This document shows, piece after piece, positions 8,828 to 17,317 of a stretch of 64,000 nt of DNA. Every line of letters starts with the position of its first letter. Within the stretch, counting starts at the first letter, position 1. Made by a program: the position numbers and the translations under genes. The notes beneath the pieces were generated by a model. That model had not been told where the DNA came from. It made no database searches and was given only the letters and a program-made list of their open reading frames with translations. Origin of the DNA: Billgrantia montanilacus (lineage in GTDB: Bacteria; Pseudomonadota; Gammaproteobacteria; Pseudomonadales; Halomonadaceae). Where the stretch lies: the NCBI RefSeq assembly GCF_003336675.1, contig NZ_QPII01000001.1, positions 1 to 64,000 on the forward strand. The letters are read 5' to 3'.

Positions 8828-8887
8828 GATGACAGCTGTGATGACAGTTGTGATGACAACTCTGATGACGTTACTGACGACAGTTGT
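8828..8887. repeat. Five degenerate 12-base tandem repeats upstream of traX-like gene
   Basis: Successive units GATGACAGCTGT, GATGACAGTTGT, GATGACAACTCT, GATGACGTTACT and GACGACAGTTGT occupy 8828-8887, between the leftward TraX-like gene and the rightward LysR gene. They are multiples of three, and further GATGACAG-like copies follow to about 8930. They could be a slippage product or a cooperative binding array. Confidence 0.8.
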
Positions 8888-9007
8888 CTACCCGTTGTGA
8901 CGCTAGCCTGGCTGACAGTAGCGATGACAGCGTGGCATTACCAGACATTGACCGAGCGATATCGGTCCAGGTTCCGGATGGCGAGGGTTCAGGAGGGAGG
9001 GGAAGCG

Positions 9008-9967
9008 ATGCGAAGTGGCTTCGGGTTCGATCTGCGCAGCATGGAGATTTTCGTCGAAACCCTGGAGCAGGGCAGCCAGAGTGCCGCCGCCCGGCGGCTG
9101 GGACTCAAGCAGTCGTCGGTGTCGCAGAGCCTGGCCAACCTCGAGGAGGGGCTGGGCGTGACGCTGTTCAAGCGCAATACCCGGCCCCTGGAGCCGACCA
9201 GCGCGGGTCGGTTCTTCTATGACCGTGCACGGCGCCTGCTGGAGGAGGCGCGCAGTACGCGTCGCGAACTGGTGTCGGGTGCCTTCGGCCAGCTGCACCA
9301 GGTTCGCCTGGCGCTGGTCGACTCGCTGGCCACCGCGGTCGGCCAGCCGCTGATCGAGCTGATCCGGCGCTATACCCGCGACTACACGCTGACCACCGGG
9401 CTGTCACATATGCACAGCCATGCCCTGCTGACCCGCCATGTGGATATCATCGTCTCCGACGACCGACTCGAGAACTACGACGGCCTGGAGCGCCATGCCC
9501 TGCTACGCGAACCCTTCGTGCTGGTGGTGCCGCTCGGCTGGACGGGGCCGCTGGACAACCTGCGCTGGATCGCCCGTCAGCTCGATTTCGTGCGCTACAC
9601 GCCGCAGTCGCTGATCGGCCAGGCCATCGAGCGCCATCTGCGCTTGAACAAGCTGGAACTGCCGGCCCGCCTGCATCTCGACAACACCTTTGCGGTGCTG
9701 CGACTGGTCAGTGCCGGGGCCGGCTGGACCATCACCACGCCGCTGTGCCTCTACCAGGCCGGGCTCGAGAACCTCAGGGTCCAGGTGGCGCCGCTGCCGG
9801 TGGCTCCGCTCACCCGGGAACTGACACTGGTCTCGCGTCGCGACGAGCTGGGCGACCTGCCGGCGCTCTTGGCTCGGGACAGCCGCCGCCTGCTCGAGCA
9901 GCGTTTCCGCCGCCAGCTCGACCAGGCCTTGCCGTGGCTCTCAGCGGAAGTGTCTACCCGGTCATGA
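9008..9967 (+). CDS. LysR-family regulator, probably of the adjacent TRAP/gamma-glutamyl cluster
   Basis: 319 residues from the ATG at 9008, which follows a strong AGGAGGGAGGGG purine tract. The open frame extends far upstream without protein-like character. The N-terminal winged helix is MEIFVETLEQGSQSAAARRL...SSVSQSLANLEEGLG (about 11-60), followed by a typical LysR effector domain. It is co-directional with, and 178 bases ahead of, the TRAP transporter genes, and the intergenic stretch contains two inverted repeats, so it is the best candidate regulator of that cluster. The inducer is unknown and presumably the imported compound or its gamma-glutamyl derivative. Confidence 0.85.
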   Translation: MRSGFGFDLRSMEIFVETLEQGSQSAAARRLGLKQSSVSQSLANLEEGLGVTLFKRNTRPLEPTSAGRFFYDRARRLLEEARSTRRELVSGAFGQLHQVRLALVDSLATAVGQPLIELIRRYTRDYTLTTGLSHMHSHALLTRHVDIIVSDDRLENYDGLERHALLREPFVLVVPLGWTGPLDNLRWIARQLDFVRYTPQSLIGQAIERHLRLNKLELPARLHLDNTFAVLRLVSAGAGWTITTPLCLYQAGLENLRVQVAPLPVAPLTRELTLVSRRDELGDLPALLARDSRRLLEQRFRRQLDQALPWLSAEVSTRS

Positions 9968-10030
9968 GGGCGCGGCATGTCATGACCCAATAGGGGGAGA
10001 GGTGCCGGACGCCTGCTCATTCCGGGCGCA

Positions 10031-10049
10031 CTATCATTTTTATCGATAG
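10031..10049. promoter_or_regulatory. Inverted repeat CTATC-N9-GATAG before the TRAP operon
   Basis: CTATC at 10031-10035 and GATAG at 10045-10049 form a spaced dyad in an AT-rich patch ahead of the TRAP genes. It is compatible with a LysR-type site but has not been shown to be one. Confidence 0.3.
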
Positions 10050-10105
10050 TCTCTGCGTCACCAACATCGATGCTCTTTGCGGTCCCGGGCAAGACCGGCC
10101 AAGAC

Positions 10106-10122
10106 TGAAACGCAATGTTTCA
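10106..10122. promoter_or_regulatory. Inverted repeat TGAAAC-N5-GTTTCA before dctQ
   Basis: TGAAAC (10106-10111) and GTTTCA (10117-10122) form a perfect 6-base dyad about 24 bases ahead of the dctQ start at 10146. It could be an operator or a 5'-UTR hairpin. Confidence 0.35.
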
Positions 10123-10145
10123 AGCCGCACAGGTTTTTCTCCGAC

Positions 10146-10673
10146 ATGCCAAGAACAATAAGACGCTATGTGCGCCTGGTCGACTGCCTCAACCGCGGGG
10201 TGGGTCGGCTGATCATGTATCTGGTCTTCGTGATGATGGGGCTGCTGCTCTATTCCTCCTTCTCGCGCACGGTGCTCAACAGCCCGCTGATGTGGGGCGT
10301 GGAGATGTCCCAGTTCATGCTGGTGAGCTATTACCTCCTGGGTGGGGCCTATGCGATGCAGATGGGGGCCCATGTTCGCATGGATCTCTTCTATAGCCGC
10401 TGGACGCCCCGCACCCAGGCGCTGGTCGACGCCATCACCATCCTCTTCCTGATCTTCTTTCTGGTCACGCTGCTGTTGGGCGGTATCTCCAGCACCCATT
10501 ACGCGCTGCAGTACGGGCAGCGCAACTACTCCGCCTGGGCGCCGCCGCTGGCGCCGATCAAGATCATCATGTGTATCGGCATCCTGCTGATGCTGCTGCA
10601 GGCCGTTGCGACCTTCTTCAAGGATGTCGCCACCGCTCGCGGGCAGGACATCTATGCGGAGGATGCCGAATGA
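10146..10673 (+). CDS. TRAP transporter small permease (DctQ)
   Basis: 175 residues from the ATG at 10146. Four hydrophobic helices are visible, including YLVFVMMGLLLYSS, FMLVSYYLLGGAYAMQMG and AITILFLIFFLVTLLL, with the typical DctQ order and the AHVRMDLFYSR loop. DctQ stabilises the DctM channel in the inner membrane. It overlaps the next gene by four bases (ATGA at 10670). The ribosome site is weak (CAGG). Together with DctM and the binding protein it forms a sodium-driven importer, whose cargo is suggested by the downstream amine-type enzymes. Confidence 0.9.
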   Translation: MPRTIRRYVRLVDCLNRGVGRLIMYLVFVMMGLLLYSSFSRTVLNSPLMWGVEMSQFMLVSYYLLGGAYAMQMGAHVRMDLFYSRWTPRTQALVDAITILFLIFFLVTLLLGGISSTHYALQYGQRNYSAWAPPLAPIKIIMCIGILLMLLQAVATFFKDVATARGQDIYAEDAE

Positions 10674-11992
10674 GCTACGAGATGATCGCGCTGATGATGT
10701 TCTCGAGCATGATGCTGCTGCTGTTGACCGGCCAGCGGGTGTTCGGCGTCATCGGTTTCGTCGGGGCCGCCTCGGCGCTGCTGCTGTGGGGCGATGGCGG
10801 CGTGGAGATGCCGTTCAACGCCAGCTTCGTGCTGATGAACTGGTACCCGCTGCTGACCCTGCCGCTGTTCGTGTTCATGGGCTACATGCTCTCCGAGTCG
10901 GGCATCGCCGGCGACCTCTACGAGATGTTCCATGTCTGGATGGGCTCGCTGCGGGGTGGTCTGGCAGTGGGCACCATCGGCCTGATGGTGGTCGTCTCGG
11001 CCATGAACGGCCTGAGCGTGGCCGGCATGGCGATCGGCGCCAGCATCGCGCTGCCCGAGCTGCTGCGCCGCGGCTACGACAAGATCATGGTGACCGGGGT
11101 GATCCAGGCGGGTAGTTCGCTGGGCATCCTGGTGCCGCCCAGCGTGGTGCTGGTGCTCTACGGCATGATCGCCCGCCAGCCAGTCGGCAAGCTGTGGCTG
11201 GCCGGGGCCATCCCGGGGCTGATCCTGGCTGCGCTGTTCGTGATCTATATCGTGGTGCGCTGCCGGCTGCAGCCGAGCCTGGGGCCGGCGCTTCCGCCCG
11301 AAGAGCGCAACATGAGCCTGGGTGCGAAGCTCAAGCTGCTGCGCGCGGGTATCCTGCCGCTGCTGATCTTCATTTCGATGACTGGCCTGTTCCTGATAGG
11401 TTTCACCAGCCTGGTGGAGAGTGCCGCCTATGGCGCCTTCGCGGCGACCCTGGCGGCGTTGTTCAAGGGGCGCCTGACCCGGGCCGTGATCGAGGTCACG
11501 GTGCGTCGCACCCTGGGCATCAGCTGCATGTTCATGTGGATCATTCTCGCCGCGCTCAGTTTCGGTGCCGTGTTCGACGGCCTGGGAGCGGTGCGGGCGA
11601 TCGAGAACGTCTTCCTCGACCGCATGGGCCTCGGTCCCTGGGAAATCCTGCTGATGATGCAGCTTTCCTACATCCTGATGGGCATGTTCCTCGACGATAC
11701 CGCGATGCTGGTGATCGTGGCGCCACTCTATGTGCCGCTGGTGGTGAGCCTGGGCTTCGACCCGGTGTGGTATGGCGTGCTCTACACCATCACCGTGCAG
11801 ATCGCCTACATGACGCCACCGTTCGGCTACAACCTCTTTCTGATGCGTGCCATGGCGCCGCCGGAGGTGTCGCTAGGCGACATCTATCGCAGCGTCTGGC
11901 CGTTCGTGATGATCATGCTGCTGGGGCTGGGCTTGATCACCGTTTTTCCGCAGCTGGCGCTGTGGCTGCCGGAGCTCTACTACGGCTACTGA
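10670..11992 (+). CDS. TRAP transporter large permease (DctM)
   Basis: 440 residues with about twelve transmembrane helices. Recognisable DctM stretches include LFVFMGYMLSESGIAGDLY, SAMNGLSVAGMAIGASIALP, GVIQAGSSLGILVPPSVVL and the C-terminal TPPFGYNLFLMRAM. It is the transport channel of the tripartite system. The ATG at 10670 overlaps the stop of dctQ, which rules out starts further upstream in the same frame. The binding-protein gene follows after 63 bases. Confidence 0.92.
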   Translation: MSYEMIALMMFSSMMLLLLTGQRVFGVIGFVGAASALLLWGDGGVEMPFNASFVLMNWYPLLTLPLFVFMGYMLSESGIAGDLYEMFHVWMGSLRGGLAVGTIGLMVVVSAMNGLSVAGMAIGASIALPELLRRGYDKIMVTGVIQAGSSLGILVPPSVVLVLYGMIARQPVGKLWLAGAIPGLILAALFVIYIVVRCRLQPSLGPALPPEERNMSLGAKLKLLRAGILPLLIFISMTGLFLIGFTSLVESAAYGAFAATLAALFKGRLTRAVIEVTVRRTLGISCMFMWIILAALSFGAVFDGLGAVRAIENVFLDRMGLGPWEILLMMQLSYILMGMFLDDTAMLVIVAPLYVPLVVSLGFDPVWYGVLYTITVQIAYMTPPFGYNLFLMRAMAPPEVSLGDIYRSVWPFVMIMLLGLGLITVFPQLALWLPELYYGY

Positions 11993-12055
11993 CGCTTTCC
12001 TGGCGCCTGGCCGTGGGCAAGTGAAACAACAACAAACCAGATCGGGAGAATGATC

Positions 12056-13120
12056 ATGACCAATCGCAACAGGCGGGACTTTCTCAAGAAGGCCGGGGTC
12101 GCTACGGCCGCCACCGTAGGGGCGGCCACCGTCGGCGCCCCCTATGTCCACGCCCAGTCGCGGACGCCCATTCGCTGGCGCATGCAGACCTACGCCGGGC
12201 CGGCGTTGGCGGCCCACGTCATCAAGCCCTCCATCGATGCCTTCAACAAGGCCGCCAACGGCGAGATGGAGATCGAGCTCTTCTATGCCGACCAGCTGGT
12301 ACCCACCGGTGAGCTGTTCCGTGCCATGCAGCGCGGCACCATCGACGCGGTACAGAGCGACGACGACTCCATCGCCGCACCGGTGGATGTGTCGGTCTTC
12401 GGCGGCTACTTCCCCTTCGCCTCGCGCTACAGCCTGGACGTGCCGACGCTGTTCCACCATTACGGCCTCAAGGAGATCTGGGAGGAGGCCTACGCCGAGG
12501 TCGACGGCGTGACCTGGCTCGGCGCTGGCGCCTGGGATCCCTGCAACTTCGTGACCCGCGACCCGATCCGCAGCCTCGAGGACCTGCGCGGCAAGCGTGT
12601 CTTCACCTTCCCCACGGCGGGGCGTTTCCTGAGCCGCTTCGGCGTGGTACCGGTGACGCTGCCTTGGGAAGACATCGAGGTCGCCATGCAGACCCGGGAG
12701 CTGGACGGGATCGCCTGGGCGGGAATCACCGAGGCCTACACCGTCGGCTGGGCCGACGTCGCCAGTTACTACCTCACCAACAACATATCCGGTGCCTGGG
12801 CCGGTTCCTACTTTGCCAACTCCGATCGCTGGAACGAGGTTCCCGAGCACCTGCAGACCCTGTTCAAGCTGTGCATGGACAATTCCCACTACTATCGGCA
12901 GCACTGGTATTGGTGGGGGGAGGCGCACTACCGCACCACCGGTGGCAAACTGGAGCTGACCTCGATCCCCGAGGAGGAGTGGCAAACCCTGGAGGATGCG
13001 GCGCTGGAGTTCTGGGACGAGATCGCAGCCGAGAGCGATCGCAATGCGCGGGTGGTGCAGATCCTCAAGGATTATCGCCAGACCATGCAGCAGGCAGGTC
13101 CTCCCTACCGCTACAGCTGA
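12056..13120 (+). CDS. TRAP substrate-binding protein (DctP type) with Tat signal
   Basis: 354 residues from the ATG at 12056, spaced better from GGGAGA than the ATG at 12050. The N-terminus NRRDFLKKAGVATAA is a twin-arginine signal ending near YVHAQ, so the protein is folded before export. The mature part has DctP features (ADQLVPTGELFRAMQRGTID; LRGKRVFTF; AMQTRELDGIAWAG). It belongs to the branch related to mannitol/chloroaromatic-type binding proteins rather than C4-dicarboxylate DctP, by general look. The substrate is not readable from sequence. The following gamma-glutamyl ligase and dehydrogenase genes suggest an amine, possibly an amino alcohol. Confidence 0.88.
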   Translation: MTNRNRRDFLKKAGVATAATVGAATVGAPYVHAQSRTPIRWRMQTYAGPALAAHVIKPSIDAFNKAANGEMEIELFYADQLVPTGELFRAMQRGTIDAVQSDDDSIAAPVDVSVFGGYFPFASRYSLDVPTLFHHYGLKEIWEEAYAEVDGVTWLGAGAWDPCNFVTRDPIRSLEDLRGKRVFTFPTAGRFLSRFGVVPVTLPWEDIEVAMQTRELDGIAWAGITEAYTVGWADVASYYLTNNISGAWAGSYFANSDRWNEVPEHLQTLFKLCMDNSHYYRQHWYWWGEAHYRTTGGKLELTSIPEEEWQTLEDAALEFWDEIAAESDRNARVVQILKDYRQTMQQAGPPYRYS

Positions 13121-13139
13121 GCGTAGGCAGTGAACCCGT

Positions 13140-13170
13140 GGGGCAGGCGGCACTTGTTGTTGCCTGCCCC
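13140..13170 (+). terminator. Hairpin between binding-protein and ligase genes (attenuator)
   Basis: GGGGCAGGC (13140-13148) pairs with GCCTGCCCC (13162-13170) around a 13-base loop. It lies 20 bases past the binding-protein stop. Without a strong T-run it may act as a partial terminator or mRNA 3' stabiliser favouring high binding-protein levels. Confidence 0.45.
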
Positions 13171-13226
13171 GTCCAGCCATCGCCGGCGCATCGAATGACA
13201 ACAACAAGGCAGCAGAGGAAGTGACC

Positions 13227-14606
13227 ATGAGCCGACTTCAGGCAAGAGAGATCAAGAGTGCGGAGGATGCCCGGCGCATCGTCGAGGAGCGCGGCCTCAG
13301 CCACGTCAAGGTCGGCCTGTTCGATATCGACGGGGTCATGGTCGGCAAGTACATGCGCCGCGACAAGTTCTTCCACGCCTTGGAGGAGGGCTTCGCCTTC
13401 TGTGACGTGGTGCTGGGCTGGGACAGCAAGGATGAGCTCTACGACAACGTCAAGTACACCGGTTGGCACACCGGCTATCCGGATGCCGGCCTGAGAATTC
13501 TGCCCGACAGCTGTCGCGATCTCGCCTGCGAAGGCGACATGCTGCTGTTTCTCGCCGAGTTCACCGGCACCGCCGAGGCGATCTGTCCGCGAGGGCTGCT
13601 TCGGCGCGTGTTGGCCAAGGCTCGGGACATGGGCTTCTTCGCCCACGGTGCGCTGGAGTACGAGTTCTTCCTGTTCCAGGAGACACCGGAGTCGATCCGC
13701 GAGAAGGGCTTTCGCAACCTCAAGCCGCTGACGCCGGACATGATGGGCTATTCGATGCTCAGGAGTTCGGTTCACAGCGAGCTCTATCACGAACTGCTGG
13801 CGCTCTCCGAGGCGATGGACTTCCCCATCGAAGGCCTGCATACCGAGACCGGCCCCGGCGTGCTGGAAGCGGCCATCGGCGTCGACGAGGCGCTGGCTGC
13901 CGGCGACAAGGGGGCGCTGTTCAAGACGTTCACCAAGGTGTGGGCGCAGCGTCGCGGCCTGATGGCCACCTTCATGGCCAAGTGGTCGCCGGACTACCCC
14001 GGCCAGAGCGGTCATATCCACCTGTCGCTCAATCACATCGACAGTGGCGAGTCGGCCTTCTTCGATGTCGACAAACCGCACCAGATGAGCGAGACCCAGC
14101 GTCACTTCGTGGCTGGGCAGCAACAGCTGATGCCGGAGTTCCTGGCCATGTTCGCTCCGACCGTCAACAGCTATACCCGACTGATCCCCGGCTTCTGGGC
14201 GCCCACCGATGCTACCTGGGGGGTGGAGAACCGCACCACGGCGCTGCGGGTGATACCGGGCAGCGCCAAGTCGCAGCGGGTGGAATATCGCCTGGGCAGT
14301 GCCGACGCCAATCCCTACCTGGCCCTTGCCGCGGCAATCGGTGCCGGCCTGCATGGTATCGAGCAGCGGCTCGAACCGGGCGAGCCGGTGAGCGGCAACG
14401 CCTACGAGCTGACCCATCCCACCAGCCAGGCCTTGCCGCAGACACTGTGGGAAGCCGCCCAGCGGCTCAAGGCCTCGGGGCCGGCACGGTCCCTGTTCGG
14501 CGACGACTTCGTCGAGCACTTCTCGGCCACGCGGGAGTGGGAGGAAAGACAGTTCCGCAGGCATATCACCGATTGGGAACTTGACCGCTATTTCGAAATT
14601 ATCTGA
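13227..14606 (+). CDS. Glutamine-synthetase-like gamma-glutamyl-amine ligase (PuuA/IpuC-like)
   Basis: 459 residues from the ATG at 13227 (AGAGGAA upstream; a GTG six bases earlier is less likely). The glutamine-synthetase fold motifs are visible: EYEFFLF (metal-binding Glu, about residue 146), ETGPGVLEAAIG, SGHIHLSL, ENRTTALRV and the C-terminal YRLGSADANPYLA. Length and the DANPYL ending match PuuA and IpuC-type ligases, which join glutamate to an amine using ATP, rather than housekeeping GlnA (no adenylylation-site segment is recognisable). The setting, after an importer and before aldehyde and alcohol dehydrogenases and an amidotransferase-fold hydrolase, fits an amine-shielding step. Confidence 0.85.
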   Translation: MSRLQAREIKSAEDARRIVEERGLSHVKVGLFDIDGVMVGKYMRRDKFFHALEEGFAFCDVVLGWDSKDELYDNVKYTGWHTGYPDAGLRILPDSCRDLACEGDMLLFLAEFTGTAEAICPRGLLRRVLAKARDMGFFAHGALEYEFFLFQETPESIREKGFRNLKPLTPDMMGYSMLRSSVHSELYHELLALSEAMDFPIEGLHTETGPGVLEAAIGVDEALAAGDKGALFKTFTKVWAQRRGLMATFMAKWSPDYPGQSGHIHLSLNHIDSGESAFFDVDKPHQMSETQRHFVAGQQQLMPEFLAMFAPTVNSYTRLIPGFWAPTDATWGVENRTTALRVIPGSAKSQRVEYRLGSADANPYLALAAAIGAGLHGIEQRLEPGEPVSGNAYELTHPTSQALPQTLWEAAQRLKASGPARSLFGDDFVEHFSATREWEERQFRRHITDWELDRYFEII

Positions 14607-14613
14607 GGTGAAT

Positions 14614-15999
14614 ATGGCCATACAGAAGACGATTTCCCCCGTCGACGGCTCGGTCTACGTGGAGCGGGAACAGGCCGATTTGGGCCTGGTGGAGGCGACG
14701 CTGGCGCGGGCGGTGACGGCGCAGCGGGCCTGGCGCGACGTGCCGCTTTCCGAGCGTGCCCGCTATTGCTCGCGCATGGTGGATGCCTTCGTGGCGTGTC
14801 GCGACGCGCTGGCCGAGGAGCTGACCTGGCAGATGGGCCGGCCGATCGCCGCTGCGGCGGGCGAGATCGGTGGTTTCGAGGAGCGGGCGCGAACCATGAT
14901 TGCGCTGGCGGATGGCGCGCTGGCACCCATCGTGCTTGAGGACAAGCCTGGCTTCACCCGCTATATCACCCGCGAGCCGCTGGGGGTGTCGTTCATCGTC
15001 GCGCCCTGGAACTTCCCCTTCATGACCGCGGTGAATGCGGTAGTGCCGGCGATCATGGCCGGCAACGCGGTCATCCTCAAGCACTCGGCGCAGACGCCGC
15101 TGTGCGCCGAGCGCTTCCAGCAGGCCTTCGACGAGGCCGGGCTGCCGGAAGGGGTCTTCCAGCACCTGCATCTCTCCCACGAGGCCACCGAAGACCTGAT
15201 CCAGGACCGCCGCATCGCCCATGTCTCCTTCACCGGATCGGTGCCCGGCGGGGCGATGGTCGAGCGCAACGCCGCCGGGCGATTCATTGCCACCGGGCTC
15301 GAGCTGGGTGGCAAGGACCCGGCCTATATTCGCCCCGATGTGGACCTGGATGCCGCCGTCGACGGGGTGATGGACGGGGCCTTCTTCAATTCAGGGCAGA
15401 GCTGCTGTGGCATCGAGCGTCTCTACGTGCATCGCGACATCTTCGATGCCTTCGTCGAGCGTGCCGTGGCCTGGGTCAGGCAGCTTCGGCTCGGCAATCC
15501 CACCGACCCTGCCACCTCGCTGGGCCCGCTGGTGCGGCCGGCGGCGGCGGATTTCGTGCGCGGCCAGATCGAGGAGGCGGTCGCCGCCGGGGCGAGGGCC
15601 TGGATCGACCCCGGCGACTATCCGCTCTCGGTGCCGGGCAGCGCCTACCTGGCGCCCCAGGTGCTGACCGGGGTCGACCACTCGATGCGGGTGATGACCG
15701 AAGAGAGCTTCGGCCCGGTGGTGGGCATCATGGCGGTGGACTCCGACGATGAAGCCGTCGCGCTGATGAACGACAGCGACTTCGGCCTCACCGCGGCGGT
15801 GTTCACCCGCGACAGGGCTATCGGCGAGGCGCTGACCCGTCGGCTCGACGCCGGTACCGTCTTCACCAACCGCTGCGACTATCTCGACCCGGAGCTGGCA
15901 TGGACCGGCGTCAAGCAGTCGGGGCGCGGCTGCTCCCTTTCGCGACTGGGCTACGAGACGTTGACGCGGCCCAAGTCCTTCCACCTCAAGCATGCCTGA
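14614..15999 (+). CDS. NAD(P)-dependent aldehyde dehydrogenase
   Basis: 461 residues from the ATG at 14614 (GAGGTG five bases upstream), eight bases after the ligase gene. Motifs: APWNFPF, FTGSVPGG (cofactor loop), LELGGK with catalytic Glu (about residue 229), GQSCCGIE with the nucleophilic Cys (about 262) and EESFGPVVGI. Its place beside a gamma-glutamyl ligase parallels PuuC in putrescine breakdown, where the shielded aldehyde is oxidised to the acid. Here it would act on the aldehyde made by the alcohol dehydrogenase encoded next. Substrate is inferred from context only. Confidence 0.88.
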   Translation: MAIQKTISPVDGSVYVEREQADLGLVEATLARAVTAQRAWRDVPLSERARYCSRMVDAFVACRDALAEELTWQMGRPIAAAAGEIGGFEERARTMIALADGALAPIVLEDKPGFTRYITREPLGVSFIVAPWNFPFMTAVNAVVPAIMAGNAVILKHSAQTPLCAERFQQAFDEAGLPEGVFQHLHLSHEATEDLIQDRRIAHVSFTGSVPGGAMVERNAAGRFIATGLELGGKDPAYIRPDVDLDAAVDGVMDGAFFNSGQSCCGIERLYVHRDIFDAFVERAVAWVRQLRLGNPTDPATSLGPLVRPAAADFVRGQIEEAVAAGARAWIDPGDYPLSVPGSAYLAPQVLTGVDHSMRVMTEESFGPVVGIMAVDSDDEAVALMNDSDFGLTAAVFTRDRAIGEALTRRLDAGTVFTNRCDYLDPELAWTGVKQSGRGCSLSRLGYETLTRPKSFHLKHA

Positions 16000-16026
16000 A
16001 CGGGCAGCACTGCCCAGGAGACGACG

Positions 16027-17211
16027 ATGACTCATCCGGATATGCAGCCCTTCACCATGGGCTGGAACTATCCCGCCAATATCCTTACCGGGGCGGGCCG
16101 CATCCGCGAGCTGCCCGAGGCCTGCAAGGCGCTCGGCATGCAGGCACCGTTGCTGATCACCGACCCCGGCCTCGCCGCGCTGCCGATGGTGCAGGAGAGC
16201 GTGCAAGCCTGCCAGGACAGCGGGCTCGGCATTGCTGTCTTCAGCCAGGTGAAGGGAAACCCCACCGGCAAGAACGTCCTCGACGGTATGGGGGCCTTCC
16301 GTGACGGCGGCCATGACGGCGTGATCGCCTTTGGCGGCGGCTCGGGGCTGGATGCCGCCAAGGCCGTGGCACTGATGGCCAATCAGCGGGAAGGGCTATC
16401 GCTGTGGTCGCTGGAGGATATCGGCGACAACTGGAAGAATGCCGATGCCCAGGCCATCGCGCCCGTCATTGCCGTGCCCACCACGGCTGGAACCGGTTCG
16501 GAGGTGGGGCGTGCCTCGGTGATCACCGACGAGGTCGAGCACGTCAAACGCATCATCTTTCACCCTGGCATGGTGCCGGCCACGGTAATCCTCGACCCCG
16601 AGCTGACCGTGGGGCTGCCACCGGCAATGACCGCCGCCACCGGCATGGATGCCCTGTCCCACTGCATGGAGGCCTGGTGCTCGCCGCTCTACCACCCCAT
16701 GGCCGAGGGCATCGCAGTCGAGGGGATGCGACGCATCTATCACTATCTGCCCCGCGCTTATGCCGACGGGCACGATCTGGAGGCGCGCATGAACATGCTG
16801 GTGGCTTCGAGCATGGGCGCCACCGCCTTCCAGCGCGGCCTGGGGGCGATGCACGCCCTGGCGCATCCGCTCGGTGCGCTGCATGACGCCCACCACGGAA
16901 CGCTCAACGCCATCCTGATGCCCTATGTGCTGCGTGCCAACGAGCGCGCCATCGGCGAGCCCATGGTGCGCCTGGGCCGCTATCTCGACCTGGACCAGCC
17001 GGGCACGGCGGCGGTGATCGACTGGGTACTGGAAATGCGCGAACGGCTCGGCATCCCGCACACCCTGGCCGACCTCGGCATCGATACCCGCCAGGCCGAC
17101 AAGGTGGGCAAGATGGCCGTGGCCGACCCGTCATCGGGCTCCAACCCGATCAAGTTCACTGCTGACGACTACCGCGATATCTTCGTTGCCGCCGTAGCAG
17201 GGCGACTGTAA
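16027..17211 (+). CDS. Iron-containing (group III) alcohol dehydrogenase
   Basis: 394 residues. NAD-binding GGGSGLDAAKA, PTTAGTGSEVG, and the metal ligands GMDALSHCMEA (Asp and His) and MHALAHPLGALHDAHHG (two His) are intact, so it should be an active Fe- or Zn-dependent alcohol dehydrogenase of the FucO/YqhD-like fold. The gene is 27 bases after the aldehyde dehydrogenase. Alcohol then aldehyde oxidation would convert a hydroxyl end to a carboxyl. With the gamma-glutamyl ligase this points to an amino alcohol such as ethanolamine or aminopropanol as substrate (inference). The last codons overlap a short tandem repeat. Confidence 0.88.
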   Translation: MTHPDMQPFTMGWNYPANILTGAGRIRELPEACKALGMQAPLLITDPGLAALPMVQESVQACQDSGLGIAVFSQVKGNPTGKNVLDGMGAFRDGGHDGVIAFGGGSGLDAAKAVALMANQREGLSLWSLEDIGDNWKNADAQAIAPVIAVPTTAGTGSEVGRASVITDEVEHVKRIIFHPGMVPATVILDPELTVGLPPAMTAATGMDALSHCMEAWCSPLYHPMAEGIAVEGMRRIYHYLPRAYADGHDLEARMNMLVASSMGATAFQRGLGAMHALAHPLGALHDAHHGTLNAILMPYVLRANERAIGEPMVRLGRYLDLDQPGTAAVIDWVLEMRERLGIPHTLADLGIDTRQADKVGKMAVADPSSGSNPIKFTADDYRDIFVAAVAGRL

Positions 17212-17249
17212 TCAGCAGGGCGACTGTAATCAGCAGGGCGGCTGTAAAC
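17196..17249. repeat. Three 18-base tandem repeats spanning the alcohol dehydrogenase stop codon
   Basis: AGCAGGGCGACTGTAATC occurs exactly twice (17196-17213, 17214-17231), then once with two changes (17232-17249). A more degenerate unit may follow. The first copy contains the last codons and the TAA stop at 17209-17211, so the gene's own 3' end has been duplicated downstream. Confidence 0.9.
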
Positions 17250-17317
17250 CGGTAGGACGATGGTAAAAGTAAGGAAGACGGAAACAGAGTGGCCGTAACC
17301 CACAGGGAGACTGAGCG

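Noticed and set aside
8828..8887. Possible CRISPR-like array
   Set aside because: Units are 12 bases, contiguous and without spacers.
8327..9007. Upstream extension of the LysR gene frame
   Set aside because: It runs antisense through the TraX-like gene and the 12-base repeats; the strong ribosome site is at the ATG at 9008.
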